Assembly: GCF_016834655.1 (NCBI RefSeq) | Contig: NZ_JAENHP010000003.1 | Span: forward strand, 1 to 64,000 | Origin: Paractinoplanes ovalisporus | GTDB lineage: Bacteria > Actinomycetota > Actinomycetes > Mycobacteriales > Micromonosporaceae | DNA: 64,000 nt | Reading direction: 5' to 3' | Part shown: positions 31,972-40,259 of the stretch, one piece after another | How positions within the stretch are numbered: position 1 is the stretch's first letter | Layout: every line of letters starts with the position of its first letter | Notes under the pieces: model-generated | Databases searched by the model: none | Told to the model about the DNA's origin: nothing | Seen by the model: the letters and a program-made list of their open reading frames with translations, nothing else | Program-made: the position numbers and the translations under genes

Positions 31972-34750
31972 GCACGGGCGAGGCCTTGTCGTTGATCCAC
32001 GAGACGACCAGCTCGTGCGCCTCCGGCAGCAGACCCCAGGTGCCGACCCGCTCGATGGCGGCGGCGCGCCCCCAGCCGGTTTTCCGCGCAGTGGTCAGTG
32101 CTACGAAGGGGGCGGCAGGCCCGTCGGGGTCGGCGCCCTCGGCATGCTGGATGAACACAAGAAGCAGGAGAAGCGCGGTCGAGCGCTGGATGGGCGTCAG
32201 GTTGTGGAACCGATGCATCTCGATTGCGCGGACCCGGGAATCAAACTCGTCCGAGGGGGTCCACACATCGGTCTGATCGTCGTTCCGGGCCCGGATCCAC
32301 GGCCACGGGTCGTCGATCAGGGGCCGGTAGATACTCTCGAGGACGGCCAGAGCTTCCTCGGGCGCGTCGTCCGAGGTGATCGTGTCGAGGAGGTGCGCGG
32401 CTCCGGATCCCAGGCGGGTGTTGTCAAATTTGGCCTGCTTGAACAGGATGCTCCCGCCGTGGATGCGAACATCCTCCGGTGTCGCCCACCCCAGGCGTCG
32501 GGCCCACACCTGGGCCGGAGCGAAGTCGGACAGAGTGGAATCGCGCTTGACGCATCCCCAGACCGACGTCGGCGTCTCCCACAGCCGGCCGGCCACCCAG
32601 CCTCCCAGCAGGCCGAAGGAGAGGGCGTCTTCAGTTGCGTCACATTGAGGGTCGCGAAAGGCGTCTGCGACGGCCGATGCAAGCCGGCTGGCATTCTCGG
32701 GGAGTTCCACTCCCAACAGTGTGCTCAAGGGCCCATCGGCTTCCGACAGGCGTATTCTTTGTGCGCTCGACCAGTCGTAACGGTAGCGGGCGCGGCTCGG
32801 CTGTTCGCCGGCCAGTCGTACGCATTCCAGGGCGATCCGGCGAAGCGTTCCCGACCGGAGGCCGAGCTGCGCCGCGACCGACGCGGCGAACTGGAGATAG
32901 GTCGCACGCCGCTTCGAGGCGACGGCGGTGTCCAATAGAAGGTCCATGAGCTTGCTCGCACCGCCGTGATGATCCCGTTCCAGTCGATGCACAGCCAGAT
33001 GGGCCACCGTGCGCCACGAGGCATCCGGAATGCGGTCCTCCAACTGCTCCCAGACCTGCGACGGGCTCGGCCCGACCCGGACGAGGTGCACGGCGGTGAA
33101 GTATTCGAGGAATGTACGGTGGGTGAAGCCGTACACGCGCTCGCCGCCGCGCACACCCATCTCGGTGAGCAACCAGGCCCGCCCGGCGCAGTAGTCGAGG
33201 AACTGATTGGCCGCGTCCGCCGCCTCGGTCCACCGATCGAAGCGTTCCTCGAGCAGATACTCGATGAGCAGCGTTGCGATCCGCTCCCGGCTGAGCACCT
33301 GTCCATTGGCCGGGTCGGAGAACATAAGCCACGCGATCCAGGCTACGGCTGGCCGCATGTGGGTCTCGAACGGCATCGGCACGCTCATCCCGCGGCCCTG
33401 ATCCCACTGCTCGAACAGCAGCTCCGCGCATTTCTCGTAGATCTGCGCGCGGTTCGGCGGGATGTAGTGCTTCGACTCGTACAGGGAACACAGCAGCGAC
33501 AGCACGAGCGGGTTGCTGCGCAGATCGGGGATGTCGGCGCTCTCGGTCAGGAACGACTCGGCCAGCCCCTGCTGTTCGCGGTCGAGCGAGAACCAGCGCA
33601 TCGCGTACGCGGCCACCTGCTCGTCCGTGAACGGCGCGATGCGTACGGCGGCGAACAGGTCGTGGTCGAGCGCCGCCTCGTCATAGCCCACGCTGCGCGA
33701 TGTCACCACGACGTTGACCAGCGGATAGTGATGGGCGAAGGCTTCGACCAACTCGGCCAGCCGCCGCCGCGCCTCGGCGTCCCCGAGTTCGTCAACCCCG
33801 TCGATGATGACGAAGGCCGACCCGTTCAGCAGCAGGTGGTCGATCGCGTCGGCCGGTGGCGTGACGTTGTAGGGATCCTTCGCCACGTCCTCCAGCAGCG
33901 CCACCAACGGCCGCCGCGTGGTACGCAACGCCTCCGCGTGCTCGCGCGCGACCACCAGGAACGGCACCCGCCCGGTCATGCCGGGCACGGCGTCGACGGC
34001 GAGGTCGTGCGCGAGCTTCGCGGCGAAAGTCGATTTGCCGGCGCCGGGATCGCCGAGCACCACGAAACGCTGATGCTGGTTGAGGGCGTCGGCCGTCGAC
34101 CGGTTGGTGTCCTCATTAACAAAGAGGAACGTCGGATCCACGTGCAGGTCGGGGTATTCGACGCCGGCCCGGCGGCCTAGGTGGGCGAGCCGCATCTTCG
34201 CCCGTACGGCACCCACCTGCGCCCGCAACGTCGTGCTGAACCGGTCGATGGCCCGCAGATCAGGCAGACGCTCCAGCAATTCGTGCTGCCGGGCTGAGGC
34301 GGCCGCCAGATCGGCGACCACGCCCACGGCGAACCCGTTGTCGATCGTCTTGTGAGCTCGGATCGCCGACTCCGACGCGGCCGTGAGCAGGTGAATCACG
34401 AGATCGACCCCGGTCACCAGCTGCTCGTCGGCCAGATCGAGTCGACTCCGAAGGCTGAGCCGTGCCGTCTGTCGCAGGTTGGCGAGATCGTCTTCCGAAC
34501 GTCCGGCCAGGTTCCACACCGTGGTCCGCAGCGCCAGATGCTCGAACTGCGGCGACTCCAGAAAGGCGAGATAGGCCGCCCCTTGCGAGGCCGTCAGCGA
34601 CGCGATAAACCCTTCGAACGTCGTTCGGTCGATCAGCGCCGCCGCGCTGTCGAGCATCGCCTGGCGGCGTATCTTGCCGATCGCGACCTTGCCCACGTAG
34701 GACGCCGCGCGCCCGCCGGCCTTGGCCACTATGGATTCGATCGCCACCAT
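31958..34750 (-). CDS. NACHT-domain STAND NTPase (bacterial NLR-like)
   Basis: 930 aa from ATG 34750. TAGCGT (34763-34758, minus) is 7 nt upstream; a GTG at 34771 is the alternative start. Residues 1-205 are helical (dimer/effector-like) and contain no catalytic domain I recognise. The NACHT core has Walker A V-L-G-D-P-G-A-G-K-S-T near 231-238, Walker B F-V-I-I-D-G-V-D-E-L near 313-322 and sensor-1 V-V-V-T-S-R-S-V-G-Y. The C-terminal 450 residues are alpha-helical without clear LRR, TPR or WD repeats. Such proteins oligomerise on sensing a trigger; many bacterial NACHT proteins are antiphage. A defence role here is inference. Confidence 0.85.
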   Translation of the reverse strand: MVAIESIVAKAGGRAASYVGKVAIGKIRRQAMLDSAAALIDRTTFEGFIASLTASQGAAYLAFLESPQFEHLALRTTVWNLAGRSEDDLANLRQTARLSLRSRLDLADEQLVTGVDLVIHLLTAASESAIRAHKTIDNGFAVGVVADLAAASARQHELLERLPDLRAIDRFSTTLRAQVGAVRAKMRLAHLGRRAGVEYPDLHVDPTFLFVNEDTNRSTADALNQHQRFVVLGDPGAGKSTFAAKLAHDLAVDAVPGMTGRVPFLVVAREHAEALRTTRRPLVALLEDVAKDPYNVTPPADAIDHLLLNGSAFVIIDGVDELGDAEARRRLAELVEAFAHHYPLVNVVVTSRSVGYDEAALDHDLFAAVRIAPFTDEQVAAYAMRWFSLDREQQGLAESFLTESADIPDLRSNPLVLSLLCSLYESKHYIPPNRAQIYEKCAELLFEQWDQGRGMSVPMPFETHMRPAVAWIAWLMFSDPANGQVLSRERIATLLIEYLLEERFDRWTEAADAANQFLDYCAGRAWLLTEMGVRGGERVYGFTHRTFLEYFTAVHLVRVGPSPSQVWEQLEDRIPDASWRTVAHLAVHRLERDHHGGASKLMDLLLDTAVASKRRATYLQFAASVAAQLGLRSGTLRRIALECVRLAGEQPSRARYRYDWSSAQRIRLSEADGPLSTLLGVELPENASRLASAVADAFRDPQCDATEDALSFGLLGGWVAGRLWETPTSVWGCVKRDSTLSDFAPAQVWARRLGWATPEDVRIHGGSILFKQAKFDNTRLGSGAAHLLDTITSDDAPEEALAVLESIYRPLIDDPWPWIRARNDDQTDVWTPSDEFDSRVRAIEMHRFHNLTPIQRSTALLLLLVFIQHAEGADPDGPAAPFVALTTARKTGWGRAAAIERVGTWGLLPEAHELVVSWINDKASPVLRYR

Positions 34751-34795
34751 CCGGCCGACGCTAACGGACACGCCGCCCCGGAAACCATCACCCGA

Positions 34796-35662
34796 TCAGA
34801 GCGAAGCGTTCGCGGGCAACAGGTCCGCGATGCCGATGCGGTGGTAGAACTCCTGGCGGATCCGGTCGGCCACCGCCGACACCACCTCGCTGCCGTCGCG
34901 GCTCGGGTCGACGTGGGTGCGGAACGGACGCTCGCCGGCGGGTAGCGACGCCACGCGCACGATCTCGTCGGCGACCGTCTGCGCCTCGCTGCCGGGTGGG
35001 ATCAGGGCGGCCAGGCGCTCGTTCAGCTCCGCACGCAGGGAACCGTACTTTCCCTCGTACGCAAGCTCCCGCTCCTTGTCCTGAGGCGTGCCCGCGTGCG
35101 CGAAGTGGTTGGTGCCCGAGGTGAACGCCCCGGGCACGACGATCGTGGTGTCGATGCCGAAGCGGATCAACTCGGCCGCGTAGCTCTCCGCGAGCGCGTC
35201 CATCGCGGCCTTGGCGGCGAAATACGGCGCGAGGAAGGGCGGGTGCCCGCCGCGGGTGGAGGAGCTGCCGACCCAGATCAACAGACCGGTTCCCCGCGTA
35301 CGCATCCCCGGCAGCACCGCCCGGTTGACCCGCTGGGCGCCGAGGACGTTCACGTCGTACAGGGAAGCGAGTTCTTCCGGCGTGAAAGCCTCGGCCGGTC
35401 CCAGCACCATGTGCCCGGCGTTGTGCACGACCATGTCGATCTGGCCGTGCCGGTCGAGCACCTGCCGGACCGCCGCGTCGACCGACGACGAGGACTGGAC
35501 GTCCAGTTCGACCGTACGGTCTCCGAAAGCCGACGCCGCGGCGGTGTTACGCCCGCCCGGGTCGCGCATGCCGGCCGCCACGACGTAGCCGGCCTGAGTG
35601 AGTGATTCCGCGGTGAGCCGGCCGAATCCGCTGGACGCGCCGGTGACCAGGACGACCGTCAT
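34796..35662 (-). CDS. SDR-family oxidoreductase
   Basis: 288-aa classical short-chain dehydrogenase. The NAD(P) motif T-G-A-S-S-G-F-G is at residues 7-14, N-A-G near 85 and the active-site Y-F-A-A-K near 160, with a Ser about 13 residues earlier. The C-terminal extension (H-V-D-P-S-R-D-G) is typical of the DUF-tailed SDRs that act on ketones or aldehydes. Its ATG overlaps the stop of the upstream SDR by one base, so both are translated from one mRNA, which is likely controlled by the divergent TetR at 36493. Confidence 0.85.
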   Translation of the reverse strand: MTVVLVTGASSGFGRLTAESLTQAGYVVAAGMRDPGGRNTAAASAFGDRTVELDVQSSSSVDAAVRQVLDRHGQIDMVVHNAGHMVLGPAEAFTPEELASLYDVNVLGAQRVNRAVLPGMRTRGTGLLIWVGSSSTRGGHPPFLAPYFAAKAAMDALAESYAAELIRFGIDTTIVVPGAFTSGTNHFAHAGTPQDKERELAYEGKYGSLRAELNERLAALIPPGSEAQTVADEIVRVASLPAGERPFRTHVDPSRDGSEVVSAVADRIRQEFYHRIGIADLLPANASL

Positions 35663-36390
35663 CAGATGATCCCCCCGTTGCTGCGGATGGTCTGGCCGTT
35701 GATCCAGTGACCCTCGGGACCGGTCAGGAAAGAGATCATCGCGGCCGCGTCCTCGGGGGTGCCCAGGCGCTCCAGCGGCGGCTGCTTGGCCATCCGGTCG
35801 ATCGTCTCCTGGTCTTTGCCGTCGAGGAAGAAGCTGGTCGCGGTGGGGCCGGGGGCGACCGTGTTGACCGTGATGTCACGGCCGCGCAGTTCGCGGGCCA
35901 GGATCAGCGAGGTGGCCTCGACGGCGGCCTTGCTGGCGGCGTATCCGGCGTATGCGGGCAGTTGCAGCCCGACGACCGAGGTGGACACCGTGACGACCGA
36001 ACCGCCGTCACGCAGCCGCCGGGCCGCCTCGCGCAGCACCACGAAGGTGCCGCGGATGTTGGTGCGGTGCATCCGGTCGAGCGCGTCGAGGTCGAGGTCG
36101 GCGATGGGGGAGAGGGTCATGATGCCGGCCGAGTTCACGACGACATCGATTCCCCCGTACGTCTTCTCGCCCAGCTCGAACAGCGCCGCGACCTCTTTCT
36201 CGTCGGCGACGTCGGCCCGCCCCGCGACGGCCCGACCACCGGCCGCGGTGATCTCCGCAACCACCTCGTCGGCCAGTTCGGCGTTGCCCGCATAACCGAC
36301 GACGACCGCGTCGCCCCGGGCGGCCAGCTGCTTGGCGGTGGCCCGGCCGATGCCGCGCGACCCGCCGGTGACGATTGCTACCCGTGCCAT
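35662..36390 (-). CDS. SDR-family oxidoreductase, FabG-like
   Basis: 242-aa classical SDR. T-G-G-S-R-G-I-G is at residues 8-15, N-S-A-G near 85, the catalytic Y-A-A-S-K near 150 and a P-G-P-T-A-T-x-F segment after it; this is the FabG/3-oxoacyl-ACP reductase-like group. The A-G-x-A-N set without an acyl-carrier context suggests detoxification or secondary metabolism rather than fatty-acid synthesis. GGGAGAGAG precedes ATG 36390; longer frames upstream enter the operator. First gene of a two-SDR operon. Confidence 0.85.
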   Translation of the reverse strand: MARVAIVTGGSRGIGRATAKQLAARGDAVVVGYAGNAELADEVVAEITAAGGRAVAGRADVADEKEVAALFELGEKTYGGIDVVVNSAGIMTLSPIADLDLDALDRMHRTNIRGTFVVLREAARRLRDGGSVVTVSTSVVGLQLPAYAGYAASKAAVEATSLILARELRGRDITVNTVAPGPTATSFFLDGKDQETIDRMAKQPPLERLGTPEDAAAMISFLTGPEGHWINGQTIRSNGGII

Positions 36391-36405
36391 GGTCTCTCTC
36401 CCTAG

Positions 36406-36492
36406 CATTGATATCGCGGCTCCGTAGCAGCGATATGACGACCGTAGCACAGTCGCGTACCGCCGCTACCCCCGTGGCGTATCATTGATTTC
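36406..36492. promoter_or_regulatory. Operator region between SDR operon and TetR gene
   Basis: ATATCGC (36411-36417) and GCGATAT (36430-36436) are perfect inverted arms with a 12-bp spacer. CATTGAT occurs at 36406 and again shortly before the TetR ATG. The AT-rich spacer stands out in this GC-rich region and fits binding by the adjacent TetR. Confidence 0.55.
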
Positions 36493-37188
36493 ATGACGAC
36501 GATCACGCCGGGACTTCGCGCCGCGATGCTGGCCGCCGCCGAGCAGCAGTTGGTGGCGTCGGCCGACGGCGACATCGCCACCCGGGCCGTCTGCGAGGCG
36601 GTCGGCGTCACCCAGCCCGTGCTCTACCGCTTGTTCGGCGACAAGAACGGCCTGCTCGACGCGCTGGCCGACGAGGGGCTGCTGAAATATGCCGACCGCA
36701 AGGCAGCCCAGCCCAAGACCGACGACCCGGTGGCCGACCTGCTGGCCGGCTGGGACGACCACATGGATTTCGGCCGCAACAATCCCGCGCTCTATCAGCT
36801 GATGTTCGCCCCGCGCCCGCGCTCGCACGCCCATGCCCGCCGCGAGATCATGGACCTGCTCGAAGACTCGTTGCTGCGTTGCGCGGCGATCGGGGCCCTG
36901 CGCATCACCCCTAACGCGGCCGCCCAGCTGATCCTCCCGGCCAACGTGGGGTTGGTGCTGAGCTGCATCGCTCAGCCCGAGCTGTTCGACGACCCGGCGC
37001 TGTCCGACCGCACCCGCGACGCCATCTTCGCCGCCGTCCTGACCACCCCCGAGGTCAGCACCGAGGACGGAGACCCGGTTGCCGCGGCCGCCCTGCGCCT
37101 GCGCTCCCAGCTGGCCGTCACCGGAACCGCAGCCCTCGAACCGGCCGAGATCGCGCTGCTCGACCTCTGGCTGCAGAGACTCGCCTAG
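36493..37188 (+). CDS. TetR/AcrR-family regulator of the SDR operon
   Basis: 231 aa. The HTH lies at residues 10-55 (I-A-T-R-A-V-C-E-A-V-G-V-T-Q-P-V-L-Y-R-L-F-G-D-K-N-G-L-L-D-A-L), followed by a helical sensor domain. It is divergent from two SDR genes with palindromic sites between, so it probably represses them and itself. Its stop codon TAG lies within CTAG at the edge of a 44-bp MITE-like remnant. Confidence 0.85.
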   Translation: MTTITPGLRAAMLAAAEQQLVASADGDIATRAVCEAVGVTQPVLYRLFGDKNGLLDALADEGLLKYADRKAAQPKTDDPVADLLAGWDDHMDFGRNNPALYQLMFAPRPRSHAHARREIMDLLEDSLLRCAAIGALRITPNAAAQLILPANVGLVLSCIAQPELFDDPALSDRTRDAIFAAVLTTPEVSTEDGDPVAAAALRLRSQLAVTGTAALEPAEIALLDLWLQRLA

Positions 37189-37228
37189 CGCGTGTTTCGT
37201 AGCTGAGGTGTGTGCGAGGCGCCAGCTA
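37185..37228. repeat. Remnant of one arm of the 61.95-kb palindromic element
   Basis: CTAG.G..TGTTTCGTAGCTG.GGTG.G.GCGAGGCGC here matches, with about 8 differences in 38 positions, the 3' arm (read as reverse complement) of the 171-bp palindrome at 61951-62121. It spans the junction of two convergent genes and supplies bases of both stop codons. Confidence 0.65.
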
Positions 37229-40033
37229 GAGGCCGTCTGGCTGGACCCGAGGGGCCGAGGCGTGGTCGGCCGGCCCCGTCAGGTCGGGCGGGACGACTTC
37301 GGTCATCGACCATTCGCGGCGGAACGAGCCGACGGTCAACCACGCGAGCCGGGCGTTGACGCCGAACAGCTGCCGCGCCGAGGCCAGCGTGTCGAACGAG
37401 GCCCGGCGCCGCTCGAAGCCGCGTTCCTTCAGGTCGTCGAACACCTGCAGGACCGTCGCGCAGTAGTAGAGAAAGCCGAGCGTCTCCATCTGCAGGTGCA
37501 GCGCGTCGGCCAGCTGTTCGGTCGAGTTGTCCGTGGCCGGAGCAAGTGGCGGCGAGCTGATCGCCGTGAGGAGCGCGGCGTACTGCGGCGCGGTGTTGTC
37601 GTTGACGAACCGCATGAGATCACTCGCGTACGGCTCGACCAGGCCACGCCGGGCGATGACCGCCCCCAGCCCGCGCGCTTTGGCCCGGAGCTCGTCACCG
37701 ACCATCGCCTGGCTGATCGCGGCCAGCCCCTTCTCGTCCCGGTGCCGCACCAGCGCCCGGGTATAGCGCAGCAGTTCACGCGGCAGGCCGCCGCCGAGGG
37801 TGTGCAGCAGCGCGATGAACGGGTCGGGCAGGCCGGCCACCCGGTCGGCGATCAGGGCCGTCGCGTCGTCGAGGTTCAGGTATTCGACCGGGACGACCGC
37901 GTCGAACGTGCTGTCGAGCGCATCCCGGACCGGCAGCCCGCGGCGATCGAAGCGGGACAGTGCGTCATCGGAGACCGACACCAGGAACAGGCAGCCACCG
38001 ATCTCCAAGCTGAACAACGACTTCACCGTGTTCAGAAAGTCCTGCACACGGTCCGGATCGGCGATCTTGTCCAGCTCGTCGAAGACGACCACGACCGGGA
38101 TCCGGCTCATCGCCGCCGAACGGGCCAACGTCCGGGTGGTCATGGTCAGGAACTTGTGCAATTCGTTCGCGATCTCCGGGTACGGCATCGGGTACCGCTG
38201 GAACTCCTGCGCGGCGGTCGCGCCCCGCTCGGCCGCGAATGGCAACCGCACCTTTCCCGTTGAGCCGAATGTTTCCTTCTGCTGGAACCGAATCGTCCGC
38301 AGCCGTCGCTCCGCGCGTTGCCGCAGATCCGCGAGATCGGCCGGATCACCCTCCTCGGTGCTGAGGTCATCGGTCATCCGACGCGTTCCGGCGCCGAGCG
38401 CGATCGCCCCGGCGAGGATGCCGGTCACGGCCAGGGCCAGCCACCCGCTCGCCAGCCAGGAGGGTGGCCGGTAGTCGAGGCCGGACCATCGCCCGGTGCC
38501 CACCACGACGGCGACCATCCAGACCAAGCCCACCGCGGCGACCGGCCCCAGGTGACGGCCCGGAGCCCGGCGGCGACGCGTTCCCGGCGGCGGGCCCGCG
38601 AACGCCGCGACCTCCTCGCACAGGCGGCCGTAGAGGTAAAGGACATACTCCTTCGGCTCGTAGGTGACCGGCACGCTCTCCGTGACGACCAGCTGCCGAC
38701 CGGCGGTTCCGGCTTCCGTGATGCGGCCGGCGCGGTACTGGTCGAGCAGCGACGACTTCCCGACGCCCCGCGGCCCCGCCAGCCCCACGGCTCCGCCGCT
38801 GAGTCCCGAGATCTCGGCGCTGAGCCGGTCGAACGACCGGGTGTGCACGATGTAGTCGGGGCCGCGCATCTGCTGGAGACCGTGCGGGCTGATCTCGTCC
38901 AGGGTGGTGGCGAAGCCGGGGCTGACCCGCTGCGCGATCTCGGCCTGCAGCCGCTGAATCAGCAACGGACGGGCCGCGTCCTCCCACCGCTGCTCCGCCA
39001 CGTCGATGTCGTGCTGGAGCGACCGCAGCTTCCGTTCGTGCTCGGTGCGCAGCGCTGTGGCGACGCTGCTGCCGGGTGCCATCCTCATGGCCGTGTCGGC
39101 GAGCAATCGGCGGATCCTCGCGAGCAGCAGGCGGAGAAAGGCGGGCCCGGCCGAGCCGATCACCAAGGCGACGGCGAGGGCCGCGATCTCGGGAACGTGC
39201 GGCGGAATCGGCTCGAGTGGGGTCAGCAGTCCCCAGACAGCGACGGCGCCGGCCACCGACGCGAGGAGCAGGCACGCGCCTCGAACCTTGCGACCCCGGG
39301 GAAACTCGCTTTTGGCGAGCAGGAAGACAGCGAGCCCGCCGAACCACAGAGCGAAGGCGCCCGGCACGATCCAGATGACGGCCGCCCAGACCGGCCCCAC
39401 ATGGCGGATGGTGTCCGTCAGCAGTTGCCAGAGGGCGATGAGGTAACCGATGACGAGCGCACCGAGCAACGACGCGCTCGCCAGGTCGAAGCCGATGTCG
39501 CCGTCGGTTGCGGGGCGTAGATAACGGCGCGGCGGGCGATCGGGTTGGCCGAGGACGAAGAGGACCACGCCGACGGCCCCGACCATGATGCCGGAGAGCA
39601 GGGTCAACAGGACCGCCAAGGGCCCGCCGGCCCACGTCGACAGGGCGGGCCACGTCTGCCACACCCACACCGGAAAGGCAAGAACGGAGAGGACACCGGC
39701 GCCGAGGGCCAGCCGCCGGCCGAACTGGCCGAACTCCGCGGATTCACGGGTGCCGGTGTAGTCATCGAGGGCCTGCCGCTTCTGCGCGACGTCGTCGAGC
39801 TCGCGATTGGTGCGGGCCAGCAGCTTCGCGGCACGGTGATCGACGGTCTCGATCAGCTGCGGCACGATCAGCTCGTCCCGCCACCGTGCCAGCGCGGCCT
39901 GAAGGCCCGGATCGTCGCGCAAGGTGCGCTCGGCCAGCTCGGACAGGCGGGTCCGGAACTCCTCCGGCGTCGACCACAGCCAGCCCTCCTCGGAACCGGC
40001 TGTCTCCGACTCGGTCGTCCGGGTTGGCGGCAT
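37226..40033 (-). CDS. Large membrane-embedded P-loop NTPase, KAP-like
   Basis: 935 aa. A charged N-terminus (residues 1-100) is followed by about six transmembrane helices in residues 105-310. A coiled region near 325-370 precedes a P-loop domain with Walker A G-P-R-G-V-G-K-S-S near 422. Two further transmembrane helices at about 505-570 sit between Walker A and Walker B (V-V-V-F-D-E-L-D-K-I near 649). Insertion of membrane helices inside the ATPase is the hallmark of KAP-family NTPases, thought to organise membrane complexes. ATG 40033 is 7 nt after TACCAT, so leaderless. Function unknown; a defence or phage-exclusion role is possible because several KAP proteins have it. Confidence 0.75.
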   Translation of the reverse strand: MPPTRTTESETAGSEEGWLWSTPEEFRTRLSELAERTLRDDPGLQAALARWRDELIVPQLIETVDHRAAKLLARTNRELDDVAQKRQALDDYTGTRESAEFGQFGRRLALGAGVLSVLAFPVWVWQTWPALSTWAGGPLAVLLTLLSGIMVGAVGVVLFVLGQPDRPPRRYLRPATDGDIGFDLASASLLGALVIGYLIALWQLLTDTIRHVGPVWAAVIWIVPGAFALWFGGLAVFLLAKSEFPRGRKVRGACLLLASVAGAVAVWGLLTPLEPIPPHVPEIAALAVALVIGSAGPAFLRLLLARIRRLLADTAMRMAPGSSVATALRTEHERKLRSLQHDIDVAEQRWEDAARPLLIQRLQAEIAQRVSPGFATTLDEISPHGLQQMRGPDYIVHTRSFDRLSAEISGLSGGAVGLAGPRGVGKSSLLDQYRAGRITEAGTAGRQLVVTESVPVTYEPKEYVLYLYGRLCEEVAAFAGPPPGTRRRRAPGRHLGPVAAVGLVWMVAVVVGTGRWSGLDYRPPSWLASGWLALAVTGILAGAIALGAGTRRMTDDLSTEEGDPADLADLRQRAERRLRTIRFQQKETFGSTGKVRLPFAAERGATAAQEFQRYPMPYPEIANELHKFLTMTTRTLARSAAMSRIPVVVVFDELDKIADPDRVQDFLNTVKSLFSLEIGGCLFLVSVSDDALSRFDRRGLPVRDALDSTFDAVVPVEYLNLDDATALIADRVAGLPDPFIALLHTLGGGLPRELLRYTRALVRHRDEKGLAAISQAMVGDELRAKARGLGAVIARRGLVEPYASDLMRFVNDNTAPQYAALLTAISSPPLAPATDNSTEQLADALHLQMETLGFLYYCATVLQVFDDLKERGFERRRASFDTLASARQLFGVNARLAWLTVGSFRREWSMTEVVPPDLTGPADHASAPRVQPDGL

Positions 40034-40087
40034 GGCGCCGATGGTAGGACCGGCCGTCGCGGACTTCGACCGTCCAAAAGGGGGAGT

Positions 40088-40200
40088 CCCGCCCGGACGC
40101 CCTACACACGCCCGCCCGGACGCCCTACACACGCCCGCCCGGACGCCCTACACACGCCCGCCCGGCCGCCCCACACACGCCCGCCGGGCCGCCCCCTCGC
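40088..40200. repeat. 23-bp tandem repeat, five copies
   Basis: GCCCGGACGCCCTACACACG begins at 40091, 40114 and 40137; the variants at 40160 (GGCCGCCCCACACAC) and 40183 are more diverged. The period is exactly 23 bp. It lies in the upstream region of the KAP-like gene and after the end of the FAD oxidase gene. There are no unique spacers. Confidence 0.9.
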
Positions 40201-40259
40201 TCGCCCGGCGGGTCGTATGGTGGCGTGCCGCGGCTCCGCCAAGCCACGGCACGCTCGTC

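Noticed and set aside
30386..40200. The 37- and 23-bp repeat arrays as CRISPR
   Set aside because: Repeats are contiguous with no unique spacers, and no cas genes are present.
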